From Nilaparvata lugens (taxonomy: Eukaryota; Arthropoda; Insecta; Hemiptera; Delphacidae), in assembly GCF_014356525.2 (NCBI RefSeq), contig NC_052509.1, positions 29,987,936 to 30,051,935 on the forward strand: a stretch of DNA of 64,000 nucleotides, read 5' to 3'. The translations under genes were made by a program, and so were the position numbers. Each line of letters starts with the position of its first letter. Within the stretch, counting starts at the first letter, position 1. Positions 11,810-23,704 of this stretch are shown here, one piece after another. The notes under the pieces were generated by a model that worked only from the letters and a program-made list of their open reading frames with translations, was not told the DNA's origin and made no database searches.

Positions 11810-12464
11810 AATCCGTATAGACAAAGAAATAATTGTTAAATGTAGATAAAATACAAATGATTTGAAAATCACAGAGCAAGAAGCAAAGATGATGAATGAG
11901 AGAGGACAAGGAGATGAATAATGATCAATCATAATTATAGCAAATCATAATATTCTAGAGGAAGTGAATCATAATTATAGTTTGACTTCAAGAAATAGTA
12001 TAAGATCACAATGCTAACATTAATGCAGAGTGATGAAGACGAGAAAAGAATAATATTATAAATTGGAAATTTTTTGATATGACAGTAAATGAAATCCAAC
12101 TACTTATTTAGAAATAAGACAGAACGAAGGAAGAGATAGAGAAGAGAAAAGTTATTCTGAGAAAGTAATTGAAAGTAACTATTAAAATTGAAGAGAAAGT
12201 AGATTATAGCTATATTTGAGTAACAAATTAAGACTGGACTTTCCTTATGTAGTAATTATGGAAGTAGGTTCAGACAGAATGGAGGAGGTGGAGTAGGAAC
12301 TTTTCTATCAAATGAAGAATGAAAAGCTATAGATTATAACTATATTTGAGTAATTATGGGAGTAGGTATTTAGATAAGTGTTATGAGACATTCAAAATGT
12401 AAAGACAACCTTGAGGTATCCAAAAGAAGTTTACCCCACTTCCAAGTCAAATTAATTGAAAGTA

Positions 12465-12720
12465 GAAGCATACTTTGATTCAGATTAAGTTGGTGGAAGC
12501 ACAAGTGGGTATATTATATTGTTGAGAGAAGCAGCGATTATTCGGCTTCCCTATAACATTGCTATCAGCCAAGAAGCATAAGCTAAAACTAGATGAAATG
12601 GAGTAGAGTTTTTTGAAAACCACAGAGACATTCAGGGAACAGCAATTAGCAGAATTTGAAAAATAAATACAAAATTTGAGAGAGGAACTTGAAGCACTCA
12701 CATTGACTGTATTTTGATCA
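12465..12720 (+). pseudogene. Decayed coiled-coil coding segment
   Basis: About 80 codons in one plus frame are interrupted by only three stops (TGA, TAG, TAA). The downstream half is Glu/Leu/Gln-rich with heptad-like spacing (for example REQQLAEFEK and LREELEAL), as in a coiled coil. The TAG and TAA lie where Gln codons would fit, so C-to-T decay is a simple explanation. The antisense ORF at 12480-12737 is a shadow. No family is assigned. Confidence 0.35.
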
Positions 12721-13338
12721 TAGTGACATGTGATCACAATCCCTTACACTGTTGAAGGAGAATAATATTTGTCTATCATGAGGAATTTGTGTATTAACGT
12801 TCAATGCTTTAACGAACATCGATTTTCTATCAATTGAGTTTCTGTCACAAGCATAGAAAACCTTTTATGAAAAAGTGGAATACTGTAATAACGCCACAAT
12901 GCTGGAAAATTAAGATTACAATTAGCACTCTAATTATTGATGTAAGTAAGATACTCTTTGCTCGAGTAAACTTAACACTTTGCTTCAAGCAATAGAATAT
13001 TTTTGGTACGAATTTTTTGTTGTTAGGATCCTTCGTTAAACAATAAATAATGCTGATGTTCAGGGATTTGGTTAGTTATGAGGAGACTTCTATGTCTAGT
13101 TAGATGTACATTTTTCAACATAAATTAGATTACAGTAAATGATATTTTCATTACTCTCCAGAATAGCATGAATTGCTTTTTCATCACACTACTCTTACCC
13201 CACACTCCAGGCACGGCCCTAGGGACTTTGCCGCCCTGGGCGAGATCGGCAACAGCTGCCCCCCCACGCAAGTATCCCATCTATCCCCGCAAGGATCCCA
13301 CCGGGTCCTACCCCTTCCTTGAGCGATTGCCTAATGCC

Positions 13339-14325
13339 GGTTACACATTGGGCAGTTTCTGCCGGGGTGGTAATTTTGCAGTCGCCGCCATTCAAGCAGT
13401 AGTCTATGGACTTGAATGGAAGCTTAAACACCGGGCGGCAGAAACGCCGCGCGGCTATATTGCTGTTGGCGGCAGCTGTGCAGCCGTCCACTGCCACTGC
13501 GGCTGGCAGTGTTTTTGCCGCTCTTGTCTACGCAGTGGCATACGTGACCAAATGGGTGTTAACACATTTGGCGGTTGTCTACCGTCGCCGAAGATCAGTC
13601 ATGTTTCCCAGTTGCTCCAAGTCATAGGTCTTTGAAAATCAGCCTTTCAATTTGTGTCTTGATGTAAAGTTTGTGAGTTGTTTATAACATGTATTTATTG
13701 TTTTAAGTGTTTGTGGTTGACGAGTGTGAGAAAATGAGTAAGTCAATAGACAATGAGTTGTTAATATCATTTGTAGAACAGAGGCCAGTTTTGTGGGACA
13801 AAGCCCACAACATATTTAAGGATCAAGTTGCAACAAGGAATACATGGAAGGAAGTGTGTCTGGAGATTAGGGGAGGATTTTGAAACTCTGGATGACAAGG
13901 AAAAAACTGTAATATGTTGTATATCGCTTTTGATTTGATAAAAACGTACATTTCAATGAATCCAAACAAGGCGATTTCTCTGCTGTCTTCTTTTCCTTCA
14001 ACGGCACAACAAAAGTGGTAAAAGTTATTGCCTCTCCATTTTGAGTTGAACACTTAATAATATACTTTCAAAAAATGTACAGAATACAATTAACTAAACA
14101 CTCATGAAACAGAGAAGTCACAACACATTTGCGATGAAGAACTACAAGAATTATTTTGGTCACTGCCCCTCAATGTTTGGCGGTATTTTTGCCGCTGAAT
14201 GTGTAAGCTCGACTTTTTTTCGAGGCAGCAACTGTATTTTTGCCACTGAATGTGTAAGCTCGACTTTTTTTCGAGGCGATGACAGCAGTTTCGCTGCCAC
14301 AGCCGAAACCGCCCAGTGTGTAACC
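13339..14325. mobile_element. Non-autonomous DNA transposon with TIRs (about 1 kb)
   Basis: The left end starts GGTTACACATTGGGCAG at 13339. The right end is its inverted near-copy GGTTACACACTGGGCGG reading back from 14325. The interior has GC-rich hairpins, further TIR-like words (near 13555) and a tandem pair at about 14178-14280 sharing GCTCGACTTTTTTTCGAGG. The ORFs at 13168-13635 and on the opposite strand are products of this GC-rich palindromic sequence. No transposase is present. The superfamily is not assigned because no clear target duplication was found. Confidence 0.6.
14178..14280 (+). repeat. Two-copy tandem repeat of about 55 bp
   Basis: Two copies share TTTTTGCC, GCTGAATGTGTAAGCTCG and a hairpin CGACTTTTTTTCGAGG. 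The unit includes a TIR-like word, suggesting repeated end sequences of the surrounding element. Confidence 0.8.
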
Positions 14326-14604
14326 AGCGTTACTATTATGTCTCTGCTGTGATGCGATTGCACCATTCACACCATGTCCACAGAGTCTCAGTAAACTCTA
14401 AAAAATTATGTTTAACAATATTTATTGACATTTAAACAAATATAAATATTGAAGAACAGTAAAGTCCAGTCAATATAGACATAAAAGAGGGGGTGTGCTT
14501 GCAATTTGAATCATAGTTCTGATTTTTTAATATTTTATTTGAATACATGAGAGAGGTTCAGAACCAAGCTCTTCATGCAAAATTCCCTTGTGCTATATAC
14601 AGAG

Positions 14605-14800
14605 TGGCCCAAAAACCTCGTATTTCAGGTTCATTTTACAATTTCAGCTATATCCGGCAAAATCAGTGATCAGACAAAAAAATTTGCTCACGCTTTTTTT
14701 AAGATTATGAAATTCTGAATGAAATGGGATGATTCGGAACTCTCCATCTCCAATGACTACTGAGTTATGATTTTTCAAATATGAGTGATATTTTGAGGGA
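14605..14800. repeat. Probable dispersed repeat (GTGGCCCAAAAACCTCG type)
   Basis: The start resembles a repeat end I associate with arthropod genomes, but I see only one copy in the window. The adjacent DNA to 14890 has no coding capacity. The call is from memory of the motif and is weak. Confidence 0.2.
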
Positions 14801-14967
14801 AAAAAATCAATTTTGATCTTATTTAGTATTTGATCAACAATATATCCCGATTACAATCTAGATGTAAAATTCAAAATTCCTCTTTTCTCAAAATTCTTTT
14901 TATTTAGATAACATATTTATAATAATAATTTACTTTTTATAATATCTTACACATAATTTACACATTT

Positions 14968-15303
14968 ATGACACTTGAACATTTTGAAAAATGATGGTTT
15001 TGTAGATTATGATTCGTTAGGCACTGGTTGTTTGTGATCATGGCAGTGAATGATTGATTTTATCGAATTTGCATTAACTCATGTGTCGCCATCTTGTGAT
15101 TTTTGGGTTGTTTGGTGAGTTGACTTTCAATTAAAATAATTACTGTTTAATTAGTTTGCAAGTGATGAAGAATGTACAGATGGCTTCTAAATTTTCTATT
15201 TCTCTTATTGCAGGTGCTAGTTTAGCTGATCAAAATGGATAACTCGTCGACTGAATAACTGTGTGGTGTTGTGGTTTGAATAGGTACATATTCTGCAGAT
15301 CAG
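14968..15303 (+). pseudogene. Decayed copy of the antisense two-exon small ORF
   Basis: On the strand opposite pol, an ATG (ATGACACTT) at 14968 lies 147 nt before a GTGAGT donor (15115). A 99-nt intron-like stretch follows, with TTCTAAAT and a pyrimidine-rich run ending in CAG at 15211-15213. The intact element has the same order with 146 nt and 101 nt (53031, 53177, 53277). Here the reading frame stops after eight codons, so this copy is dead. A further donor-like site lies at 15304. Confidence 0.45.
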
Positions 15304-15379
15304 GTGATGTTAGTAAACAATTCAATCATAATATTTTTGTTTACCTTTCTTATTTTTAAGTGGCCCGATAATATGGCTT

Positions 15380-16637
15380 GAGGCTAGAGATATTTTTCCA
15401 CCAAGTTAAATTTGGCTTGCTTTCTTCATACAGTTGTATTGTGTTATGTTTAGTTATGACTGTGATTTTATATGGGCCAGTATAAATACTGAAGAACTTT
15501 CTTGTAGTTTTTTCTAGAGCATTCGAGAGTCTATGACTTTTTCAGAGTACTTCATCTCTGACACTGTATTCAAACTGTTTGGATTTGCTATCATGAGAGC
15601 GCTTTCGTGAGGTCGCTGACCTTTCTAATCTCTGTTGTACTATGTGACAGATATCTAAGGTAGGATAATTTGCAGCATTCGATGGTGGGAAGTCTATTAA
15701 TTTCTCAATAAATATTTTGTTTCTTTCCCCGAAAATAATTTCCACCGTGGTGTATCCTGTGTTTTCGTTTATACAGTTGTTGAAACACTCTTCTAGGAAC
15801 GGCAAATATCTAACCCAACTTTGATGTTTTTCAGAGCAGTACGCCCTCATAAATCATGAGATCTCCACCATATGGCGCTCTACTGGGTTCGAGCTGGGAG
15901 AATATGTGGAGGTTTGAGATGATTTGATGTCAGCCAGGTCAAGTATTATTTTCCATTGATTGCTACAGGAGTATGAAGCATTATCCAACAGAATGTGTTC
16001 AGGCTTCCCTACTTGTGGGGTCCATTTATTCACTACACAATTTGCTAGGGCTTCCCCTGTTAGCTTGCCAATTGGGAAGAACACAGTGTATTTTGAGAAT
16101 ATACATGTTAACACGAATATATACTTTTTTCCATAATGTGCCATAGCTAGAGGGCCATAAATGTCTGCTGACACTAATTCTAATGGAGCAGTTGGCAATT
16201 TCGGTATCATTTCTCCCCTGACTTGATATTTTAGATGTTTTGTTCTTTGACATAAGTCGCAGGCTCTTAACACTTTGGCTACTTTTTTGTTCATGCCTTT
16301 GAAATAACATGCTTCTTTCAGTATACATATCATTTTTCTCAGTCCAAAATGACCAATTCTTTCATGGGTTCCTTTAATCACTTCCTCAGCTATCTTTATT
16401 GGGATGATAATTCGCCAGTTGTAGTTTTGTGGTGTGGTATGGTGAAATAGGAATCCTCGGTATCGTGTGTACTGTCGTAAGTAATCAGGTGGTTCAGACG
16501 ATCAGTTCTCCAATAATTCTAGGATTTGGGATAACTTGGGGTCTTCTCTTTGTGCGTCTTGAATTCTTCTGGGTGTCAGGGTATTTTTGTAAACTCTAGG
16601 CTGAATATTCTCGGGGTATGGCACACTTTCATCCATT
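15380..16637 (-). pseudogene. pol: Gypsy pol remnant: integrase
   Basis: Frames 16381-15854 and 15850-15542 encode an integrase like that of the intact element. Seen are the H-H-C-C zinc-binding region (HERIGHFG, then C-x2-C), the first Asp in SADIYGP, the second Asp in LLDNASY and the Glu in NPVERH. The usual SDN is LDN here. Stops and a frameshift near 15852 break it. The remnant continues upstream (to about 16637) without a long ORF. Confidence 0.85.
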
Positions 16638-17154
16638 CCATTGTCTTTCCAATCGTTGTTTTTCCATTACATAAACCTTCTTTAACATACAATATTTACT
16701 TATTATCCGAGTAAAATATAATTTAATTCATAATAGTCGAGTGATCAGTTAGCTTATTCGCTAGCATAATAACTCAATAAATTGTCTACTGATCTAAGAT
16801 TGAGTGATGTATTAAATCAAAACAAAGGATTCTAACCTCAAATTGTACAAGCAATCTCTTTTTTATAATCTGCCAATAATAAACTAAGTGGCTTTATGAT
16901 TTTATTTCTGCCAAAGAATTCTCATTATTGCATAATTATAATTTTCATGGTTCTCTTATCGCTTTATAGATAATATGACTACTCTTTACCATGAATAAGA
17001 TTCGATTTCATTAGAGTGTTACCTCGACTAGGCTATCTGTTCTTTCGGTTCCACAATTCTATTAAAGATTAGTTGGTTCCTTCGAAATTATTTTATGGTG
17101 TCAAAACACATCGTCATACTGTCAAATGGGATTATTCCCAAAATTGATGTAATG

Positions 17155-17450
17155 TAATGATTATGAATAAATAAATAAATAAATAAAAAGCTAAACCTCT
17201 GTACCAAATTTGAACTTTTTCTGTCTATTACTTGATGAAAGAACTGAGAAAACGCAAAAAAAACCCTAATTTTGGGCGTATCTTTAGAAATTTTCCCAAA
17301 TTCGTTCTTAATGCGCCTCTAAAGGGCCAACTGAACATACCTACCAAATTTGAACGTTTTTGATCCGGTAGATGTTCAGTTCTGCGAGTGAATGAGTCAG
17401 TCAGTCAGTCAGTCAGTCAGTGAGTGACATTTCGTTTTTAATATAGATGA
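17155..17450. repeat. Retroposon-like tail and tetranucleotide repeat
   Basis: An (AAAT)n tail at about 17165-17195 is followed by a segment with two copies of ACCAAATTTGAAC (near 17202 and 17343) and a (CAGT)n array at 17395-17425. This looks like an interspersed repeat with internal duplication. No coding sequence is present. Confidence 0.5.
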
Positions 17451-17459
17451 GACATAGTA

Positions 17460-18265
17460 TTAGCAGTGACCGTAAATTTTCAGTGTTCATAGTGTAAGAA
17501 TAACATCCTTTTTCTGGATAGTAGAATTAGAAGTAATTCTCAAGTGAAAACTTCATCATATAGTTGTGAATGTTGGGCTAAATTTTTACTCTAAAAAGTC
17601 CAAAATAGTATTTAGATGCTAAAAGTGTAGAATAGTAAATGGTAAATTAACAAATATTGTGGCAGACATAGTATATCATTCTATAAACTATAAATATAAT
17701 TTATTATATTTTATATAATAAATTAAAAATTAATATAAAATATATAATTAATATTAATATAAAAATTATTTATTATATATTTATTTTCATTATAATTTAC
17801 TCTTTTGTTATTAAGTCTGTATGTTCTTGTACTGTAGAGCAAAGCCAGGTCCCCTGATATTAATTTCAAATTGAGCTCATGTGCACAATCATTCAATTCA
17901 TAAATTTGAACTTAGAAAGAGGCAACCATCAGTTTACTATCAACTGTTAGACATGCAGCATTTTCAAAAGTTTGACAATGAGAGTGGAATTAGTACTAAC
18001 TAACTCGCAAGTCTTGGAGTATATTGAATTTATAGTCTAATGATTCAAGATCATGAACACTCTTTCAACACTTGCATAGTTTGAAATCACCACAGCTTTG
18101 ACAATCAGTGCATTGCATATCACTTAAACAGCTGACTGCTTTCACTTCTCAACCCTTTGCTCAATGTTGATAATAGTTATATTTTCGCTTCTCCATTTTA
18201 GTAGATAAGAATATATTGAGTATATTCGAATTTGATGCTGGTATTATTGATTCAGAAGAGAAGCC
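17460..18265. other. AT-rich stretch, no gene seen
   Basis: It includes a strongly AT-only palindromic region at 17690-17790. No element or ORF is supported. Confidence 0.35.
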
Positions 18266-19210
18266 TTTGAATACTCATAGGCTGGCATACTATTGAACGG
18301 AGAGCGGTTCAACATTTTCAGATATGCAGATGACACTGTGATTTTTGCCGACACTTCGGAAGGACTTCAACTACTGATGAATAGAGTGGCCGAGATCAGT
18401 TGAAAGTATGGTCTGGAAGTCGATACAAAGAAAACAAAAGTGATGATAAAAAGTGAAAAGAGAATTGATCATGCTCATTTCAAAATACACGGTAGGGTGG
18501 TGGAGCGCGTGCCAACGTACACTAATTTTGGTACAGTTTCAAATGAGCAGTGAGACCATTCTCGGGAGATGAGAGTCCGTATTGAAAAGGCAAGAGCGGC
18601 GTTCCAAAGCATGGCGAAGGTTTTTTAAGATGCATAATCAGAATTCTAATTGAAAAATTAGACTCCTACGATGTTACATATTCTCAGTCTTATTATATGG
18701 AGTAGAGTCTTGGACCCTTACAGAAGTCAAGAAATGGGAAGCATTTGAGATGTGAACCTATAGAAAAGTCCTGAAAATATTGTGGTTGAACTAAGTATCT
18801 AACAACACAGTTCTTCACAAGCTTAATAAGAAAAGTCCTGAAAATATTGTGGTTGAACAAAGTATCTAACAACACAGTTCTTCACAAGCTTCATAAGAAT
18901 TCTGAGATAATGTATAATATCAAAAAACGAAAATTAGAGTATCTAGGACACATCATGAGGAATGAAACGAATTACAAACTGCTGAAATGTGTACTGCAAG
19001 GGAAAGTTCTTGGCTGGTGAGGCGTTGGTCGGAGGCGTTGAAGAAATTGTTTGAAGAATTGGTTGGAAAATTGGTTATCTTGGTTGAAGAATTTGAGAAC
19101 GTGGTTTGGAGTGTCCACCCCCGAACTCTACAGAGCAGCAATGTACAAGATCATCATTGCCAGAATGATTGCCAACATTAGTTAACGGATAGGCACCAGT
19201 GGAAGAAGAA
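18266..19210 (+). pseudogene. Non-LTR retrotransposon RT remnant
   Basis: Plus-strand frames, broken by stops and shifts, encode the central and C-terminal parts of a LINE reverse transcriptase. A YADDTVIFAD motif lies near 18325, followed by thumb sequence (VDTKKTKVM) and the final segment (KLEYLGHIMRNE near 18930-18965). A 67-bp tandem duplication at 18764-18897 shifts the frame. The endonuclease half is absent, so this is a 5'-truncated, dead copy. Confidence 0.8.
18764..18897 (+). repeat. 67-bp tandem duplication inside the LINE remnant
   Basis: Two adjacent 67-bp copies (18764-18830 and 18831-18897) differ at only a few positions. 67 is not a multiple of three, so it disrupts the RT frame. 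This is a recent local duplication. Confidence 0.93.
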
Positions 19211-20712
19211 TATTGATTTATAGGCTAGAACAGATCATGTTCGGAACTGCTGATCTCAGTTCAGCAATCCTATTTCCAACACTGTCTGTCGAAAGGTAAT
19301 CAATTGTGATTGGTCGAAAAGCTGTTCCGGAAAGTAGCTAGAAACCATATTATAAAATGAACCCTCAAGTATACCTAATTTTAGAAAATCCACGTGAATG
19401 CAATGTAATCGTGAATCTACGTGAATCAATCAAGAGGCAGATCTTATGAGAATGATTGTGATGTTGTAATATTCTCGATTAAGTTATTATTAATTTTTAT
19501 GAATATAAAAACCTGCTGCATCAAAAATTAACAGTCTCTTGAGAAGGAATATGTTTTGTGTAGCCACCCTCAGTGCTCACCATTTTTGTATCATGATTTT
19601 ATATAAAAACAATAGAATGCAAGGGATTGGAAAAGTTTATAAATTTTTCTAGAAACAGTTCTTTATAGTAGTAAAATACATTCCACCACACTTTCTACAT
19701 CCGCGTGTTCCCTGTTGCATGTACTCTCAACTTGCATGTTAAATACTTCCACGCGACCAGCTGACGGCTAATAATCAATCAGTGTTGATCTATTACAAGT
19801 TTGAGCTGCGGCAGAGGCAAAACTGAAATGATTTCATTTCTTGAACGTCGCCTAGATTAGACTGCCAGTCTGTGCCCTAGAGAAACAACGACAGTCAAAC
19901 TGTCAGAGATGTTAGCCATTTAATATTGCTCAAAACGAGCAGAGTGCTAGTAGTTGTGTACTGTGTATTCACATCTCACATGCAGTTTATTGTTTGCCGG
20001 CAGTTGGTGTGTGAGTGGGTGTTGGCAGAGGGGTGAGGGCATCCATGAATAGTCTCAGAGAACGGTTTTGATGTAGATTGTTTGATAAGGGGACCGAAAG
20101 TCCAGACCCTCTCCTCTCCCTACCAACAATCGCATGCGGCAAACTTATACCGATTCACAGTCAGTACGTGTATTTAAACCTCTTGGATTCACCTGCAAAG
20201 GATGAGTCGGAAGTGGTAGATTACGTCACTTGTTTTGTGTTTGGTTGACAACTGCGATAAGACTTGCTCTAGGAGTAGGTTTTGAAACAGGTAATAGTCA
20301 ATTAATATTAGTAATATAGTAATTAGTAATAAGTAATATTAGTCAATTAATTGAACTCTGTACTGAAAATATATTGAATTTTCGGTTTATTATACATACA
20401 ATCACTGAGCTCCATCAAGAGCATTGAACCCTTCAATACTGAATACTATATAATTTCTAGAAGTCTGATTCCTCATGACATCGAATCTCTAACTCAGGAG
20501 AAACAATTCAATCATTGATGTAATAATAATTCAATGATATCGATAAGTGATTGATGAATATTGATGCTTTCATCCAAAAGTGCTGGATGTTAGGCTAAGT
20601 TTCCTTCATTAAAACGTCTGGCTACGTTTTTCTGAAATAATGTGCCCTGCAGAAACAACGAGGCTATCAATCAATACTAATATCATTTCTGTTTTGCTTT
20701 TCTCTTCGGGAC
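19211..20712. other. No gene seen; one weak exon-like island
   Basis: Mostly AT-rich with a GC-richer island at 19690-20290. That island ends in AACAG|GTAATA at about 20289 and contains a TCAGT initiator-like word, but has no useful ORF. The words near 19870 and 20640 (GTGCCCTRSAGAAACAACGA) are a short dispersed similarity. Confidence 0.3.
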
Positions 20713-20926
20713 GATGACAAACTTGGCTGACGACAAAGTGGGCTGAAGACAAACTGGGCTGATGACAAACTGGGCTGACGACAAAGTGAGCTACCGACAA
20801 AGTTGCACGCCGTCAAACTGGGCTGCATTGCTTAGAGTGCCAGTTTGATGATGCATGCAACGACAAACTGGCACTCCTCAGATTTTGTCACCAGACGACA
20901 AAGTTGCACGCCGTCACACTGGGCTG
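20713..20926 (+). repeat. 16-bp minisatellite
   Basis: Seven adjacent 16-bp units of the form GAYGACAAASTGGGCT cover 20713-20824 with increasing divergence. After a short gap, further units occur at about 20852-20874 and 20893-20926. The ORF on the minus strand over this array is an artefact of the repeat. Confidence 0.93.
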
Positions 20927-21894
20927 CATTCCTTGGAATGATTAGTTTATACATAGGTGTTATACAAACAGATACATGCTGGGATTATGAAGATAAAATA
21001 CTCTTCATATTTGCTGAAGACATAGGTACATTATTGATGATAAATTATAAATAATTACTAATGATTATAACAAGGAGGGGGCCCCCTAATTAGAGAATCT
21101 TAACCAACCATTTTTCATATCGCGTGATAACTGATTCATCTTCCAAGGCAGTTCAAAATTAATATGTATAAAAAATATTGAGGACAAAGACTTTGCAAAA
21201 ATTTCTGGGTTATCTTCAAATTAATGAAGTTGATAAGATTTTTATCACAATTTATAGGCCTACTCCAACATAATAATATGATGATGTTCTGCTCACATGA
21301 TCTGAAATGTGTCATAGGCTGCTAAACTCGAATTTTCAACACCAAAAGCTTCTAAAATTGATTCCAACTAGCAAACAAAAATATTCAATCTTCATTTCTG
21401 ATGAATTTCCATTCATTATTGAATGAACTAGGCAAATGTGACTTTCTGGTGCTGAAAATATAATGTGGAAATATCTCTCCAAACACCAATTTTGAAACAA
21501 TCAATTGACAATATTGCATCTAAGATTGAAAGTAGTCCATTCTAGGCTGTGACTGAGTGACTCCAGGGACAACAGAATCACTGACTTCAATAAGATGTAT
21601 TTATTAATTGAGAAGGAACTGCAATTGTTATTATAATAGCCTACAAGCTCTGACACTGGGATGCGTTTCGAACTTACAATACAGACTTTGGACTTCTCAG
21701 AATGAGTCCAATAATTATGCTACTGAATATCTTATTCTGTGACAGAACTAGGATTCTTCCAATTGTACTCATGGTGAGCCAGAATGCTTGATCAAATTTA
21801 GAAGTAAATTAGAGAAACATGAAATAATAAATTATAAACTAAATAGACAAAGTAATCCACCAAATTGAACAAAAAATTATGATAACTTTTTGGA
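20927..21894. other. No gene seen
   Basis: AT-rich, no recognisable domain or repeat. The plus ORF at 20845-21054 begins inside the minisatellite and is not supported. Confidence 0.35.
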
Positions 21895-22200
21895 AATAGA
21901 TAGATAGATGACTTTTATTTACACTTTATTTACAATAAAAGTGATGTGAGCGAATATCAAGAGAAGTAAACACGACATGCTTCAAGTAATCATCAAAGTG
22001 TCGAATCGAAACTTCTGTATTATAGTAAAAAATAAACTACTACAACCCCCCCCCCTCCTCATAGATGTAATGTAGGCTGGACTTATAAGGTGAGTGAAGT
22101 AAGCCATCCAGCTAGTGTGCACTTTATTAACAATAGAATGCACCCTTTTGATAGAAGCATATCTTGTCAAAATATCATCTTTTTCAAAAAGTCTGTGTCT
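21895..22200 (-). mobile_element. Probable LINE/retroposon 3' end
   Basis: Read on the minus strand it ends in AATAAAAGTCATCTATC with a (TCTA)n tail at 21897-21912, the usual form of a LINE 3' terminus here. A poly-C run lies at about 22045-22055. No RT is visible, so only a 3' UTR seems to be present. Confidence 0.4.
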
Positions 22201-22308
22201 TTTTTATAACGTTCTTTAGCTGAGTTTACACCAAAGTTATTGACAACATGTTTTTTCTTCCGTCGTTTATTGAACATAACTTAACATGCACATGAACACA
22301 ACTTATCA

Positions 22309-22561
22309 TGTAAACGCCCATTGTGTGGTACATCATTTTAAAGGCTTTTTAAACCAAGAAAGATGACATCAATTAAAATGGTCTATGATACTTGTATCCA
22401 AAATGGCGGCTGATTAAAGTTCTAATTTCTAAAGAAATAATTGATGAAGTTCAATCAGCTGCCATTTCGGATAACAGTATCATAGAACATTTTCATTAAA
22501 GTCATCTTTCTCGTTTTGAAAAGGCCTTTGAAATTATGTACCACAAAATTGGTGTTTACAT
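22309..22561. mobile_element. Fold-back MITE with about 110-bp arms
   Basis: 22309-22420 is an inverted copy of 22447-22561. Both arms read TGTAAAC, a GTGGTACAT word, GAAAGATGAC, TCTATGATACT and AATGGC-GCTGATT, at about 80% identity with a 26-bp loop. A long hairpin without ORF fits a non-autonomous fold-back element. Confidence 0.85.
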
Positions 22562-22779
22562 TTGAAATATTCGAGTTACAACCCCTAAGTCACTCCCTCA
22601 TGAGGGGTTGAAATTCAGTTGTACGTCAAAAGGTGGAGTATTTGACCAATAGCTTATACTGGAAGTTACAGTATTATATCTACAACAGTCTCCAACTTAT
22701 TGACGGGTTCCTATACATATGACTCATTCTGTATATGTTCATACATTAGAATGTTGGCAGGAGGTAGATAATGCATGTA

Positions 22780-23420
22780 ACTGTGAAATCATTGAGAAAC
22801 CCCGTATGGTCAAGTATCTGGGAATTATATTGGATGTAGGCTTACTTGGTCAAATCATGTAAAACAGATAAAGAATGAATATTATTCGTGTATATAAGAA
22901 AACTTGATTACTTCAATCAGTTATGTACAAAGAAAGTTTTGGTTCAGCTATATCATGCACTTATTGGTTCTAGAATAAACTATGCATGTGCAACGTTCAT
23001 ATTTAACCAGCGATTACTGGTCAAAAAAAAAATTGAATAATTTGTAATGAGCCTAAACGATTTAGTTCAATGACTTTTCAGAGAATTATCGATATTACCA
23101 CAGAAACTTTTCCTATATAAATCAATTCTGGATTTTGCTTAAAATAATCTAGAACATAATCATATAAATATAAAACTAATTTTCAGGAATTCACAAGATA
23201 TTAACCTACCAAACCCAAGTTGGAGCACTCCAGATGCCACTTCAAATACATAGAAATAAAAATATACAATTCACTTCCACTAACAGCAAGAGAAATAACC
23301 TCAAGTCAGCGTTGTAGAAGAAATATGAAAAAAATCTTACAAATAGATAACGCAAATGACTTATTTTCCAAAGTAATTCGAAAATCATTGCAAATAAATA
23401 TTTTTAAATACTAGCCAAAT
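22780..23420 (+). pseudogene. LINE RT thumb and 3' end remnant
   Basis: Broken plus frames encode VKYLGIILD, LVQLYHALIGSRINYA and later the typical C-terminal segment (IKIYNSLPLTAREI) ending at TAA 23412-23414. This matches the end of an ORF2 of a CR1/Jockey-type LINE. The palm with the YxDD motif is absent, so the copy is 5' truncated and dead. Confidence 0.72.
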
Positions 23421-23704
23421 TAGAAAGATGACCATCAACTTATTCGTTCGTTTATTACAGTAGTATATTAGAAAAGAGAAAAACAAAATACATTGAGTAC
23501 AATTGAACTTATTTAAAATATGTGTTCCCTATCGGAAAACCAGACTGGGAACACTACATTGAATAATAAATCATATACCGTTGTTGAAAATGTACATGCA
23601 GGCATGCACTCATTCACGCGTCCATTCATACTCTTTCACACAAAAAACCTACGTTTCTACATTCCTGCTAATCATTAGATTGTCTATAGTTTTGACTAAG
23701 TTGA
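23421..23704. other. No gene seen
   Basis: AT-rich 3' flank of the LINE remnant, with a CGTTCGTTT word near 23445 that may mark an element border. Confidence 0.3.

Larger units (their letters stand above)
14900..17126 (-). mobile_element. Internally deleted, diverged gypsy fragment (related to the 50-62 kb element)
   Basis: Positions 14900-16637 align by eye with 52975-54690 of the intact gypsy: the 3' internal region, the chromodomain-side end of integrase and the integrase core. At about 16640-16668 the similarity jumps to the outer part of the LTR (16668-17126 resembles 51908-52358). Thus most of pol, gag, the leader and part of the 5' LTR are deleted. No left LTR was found. Integrase frames are broken. 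Confidence 0.8.

Noticed and set aside
13168..13635. 155-codon plus ORF and overlapping ORFs on both strands
   Set aside because: They lie in and beside the GC-rich palindromic TIR element; open frames on both strands and no protein motif point to composition.
20713..20926. Possible CRISPR array
   Set aside because: Units are contiguous with no spacers; it is a minisatellite, and the DNA is eukaryotic.
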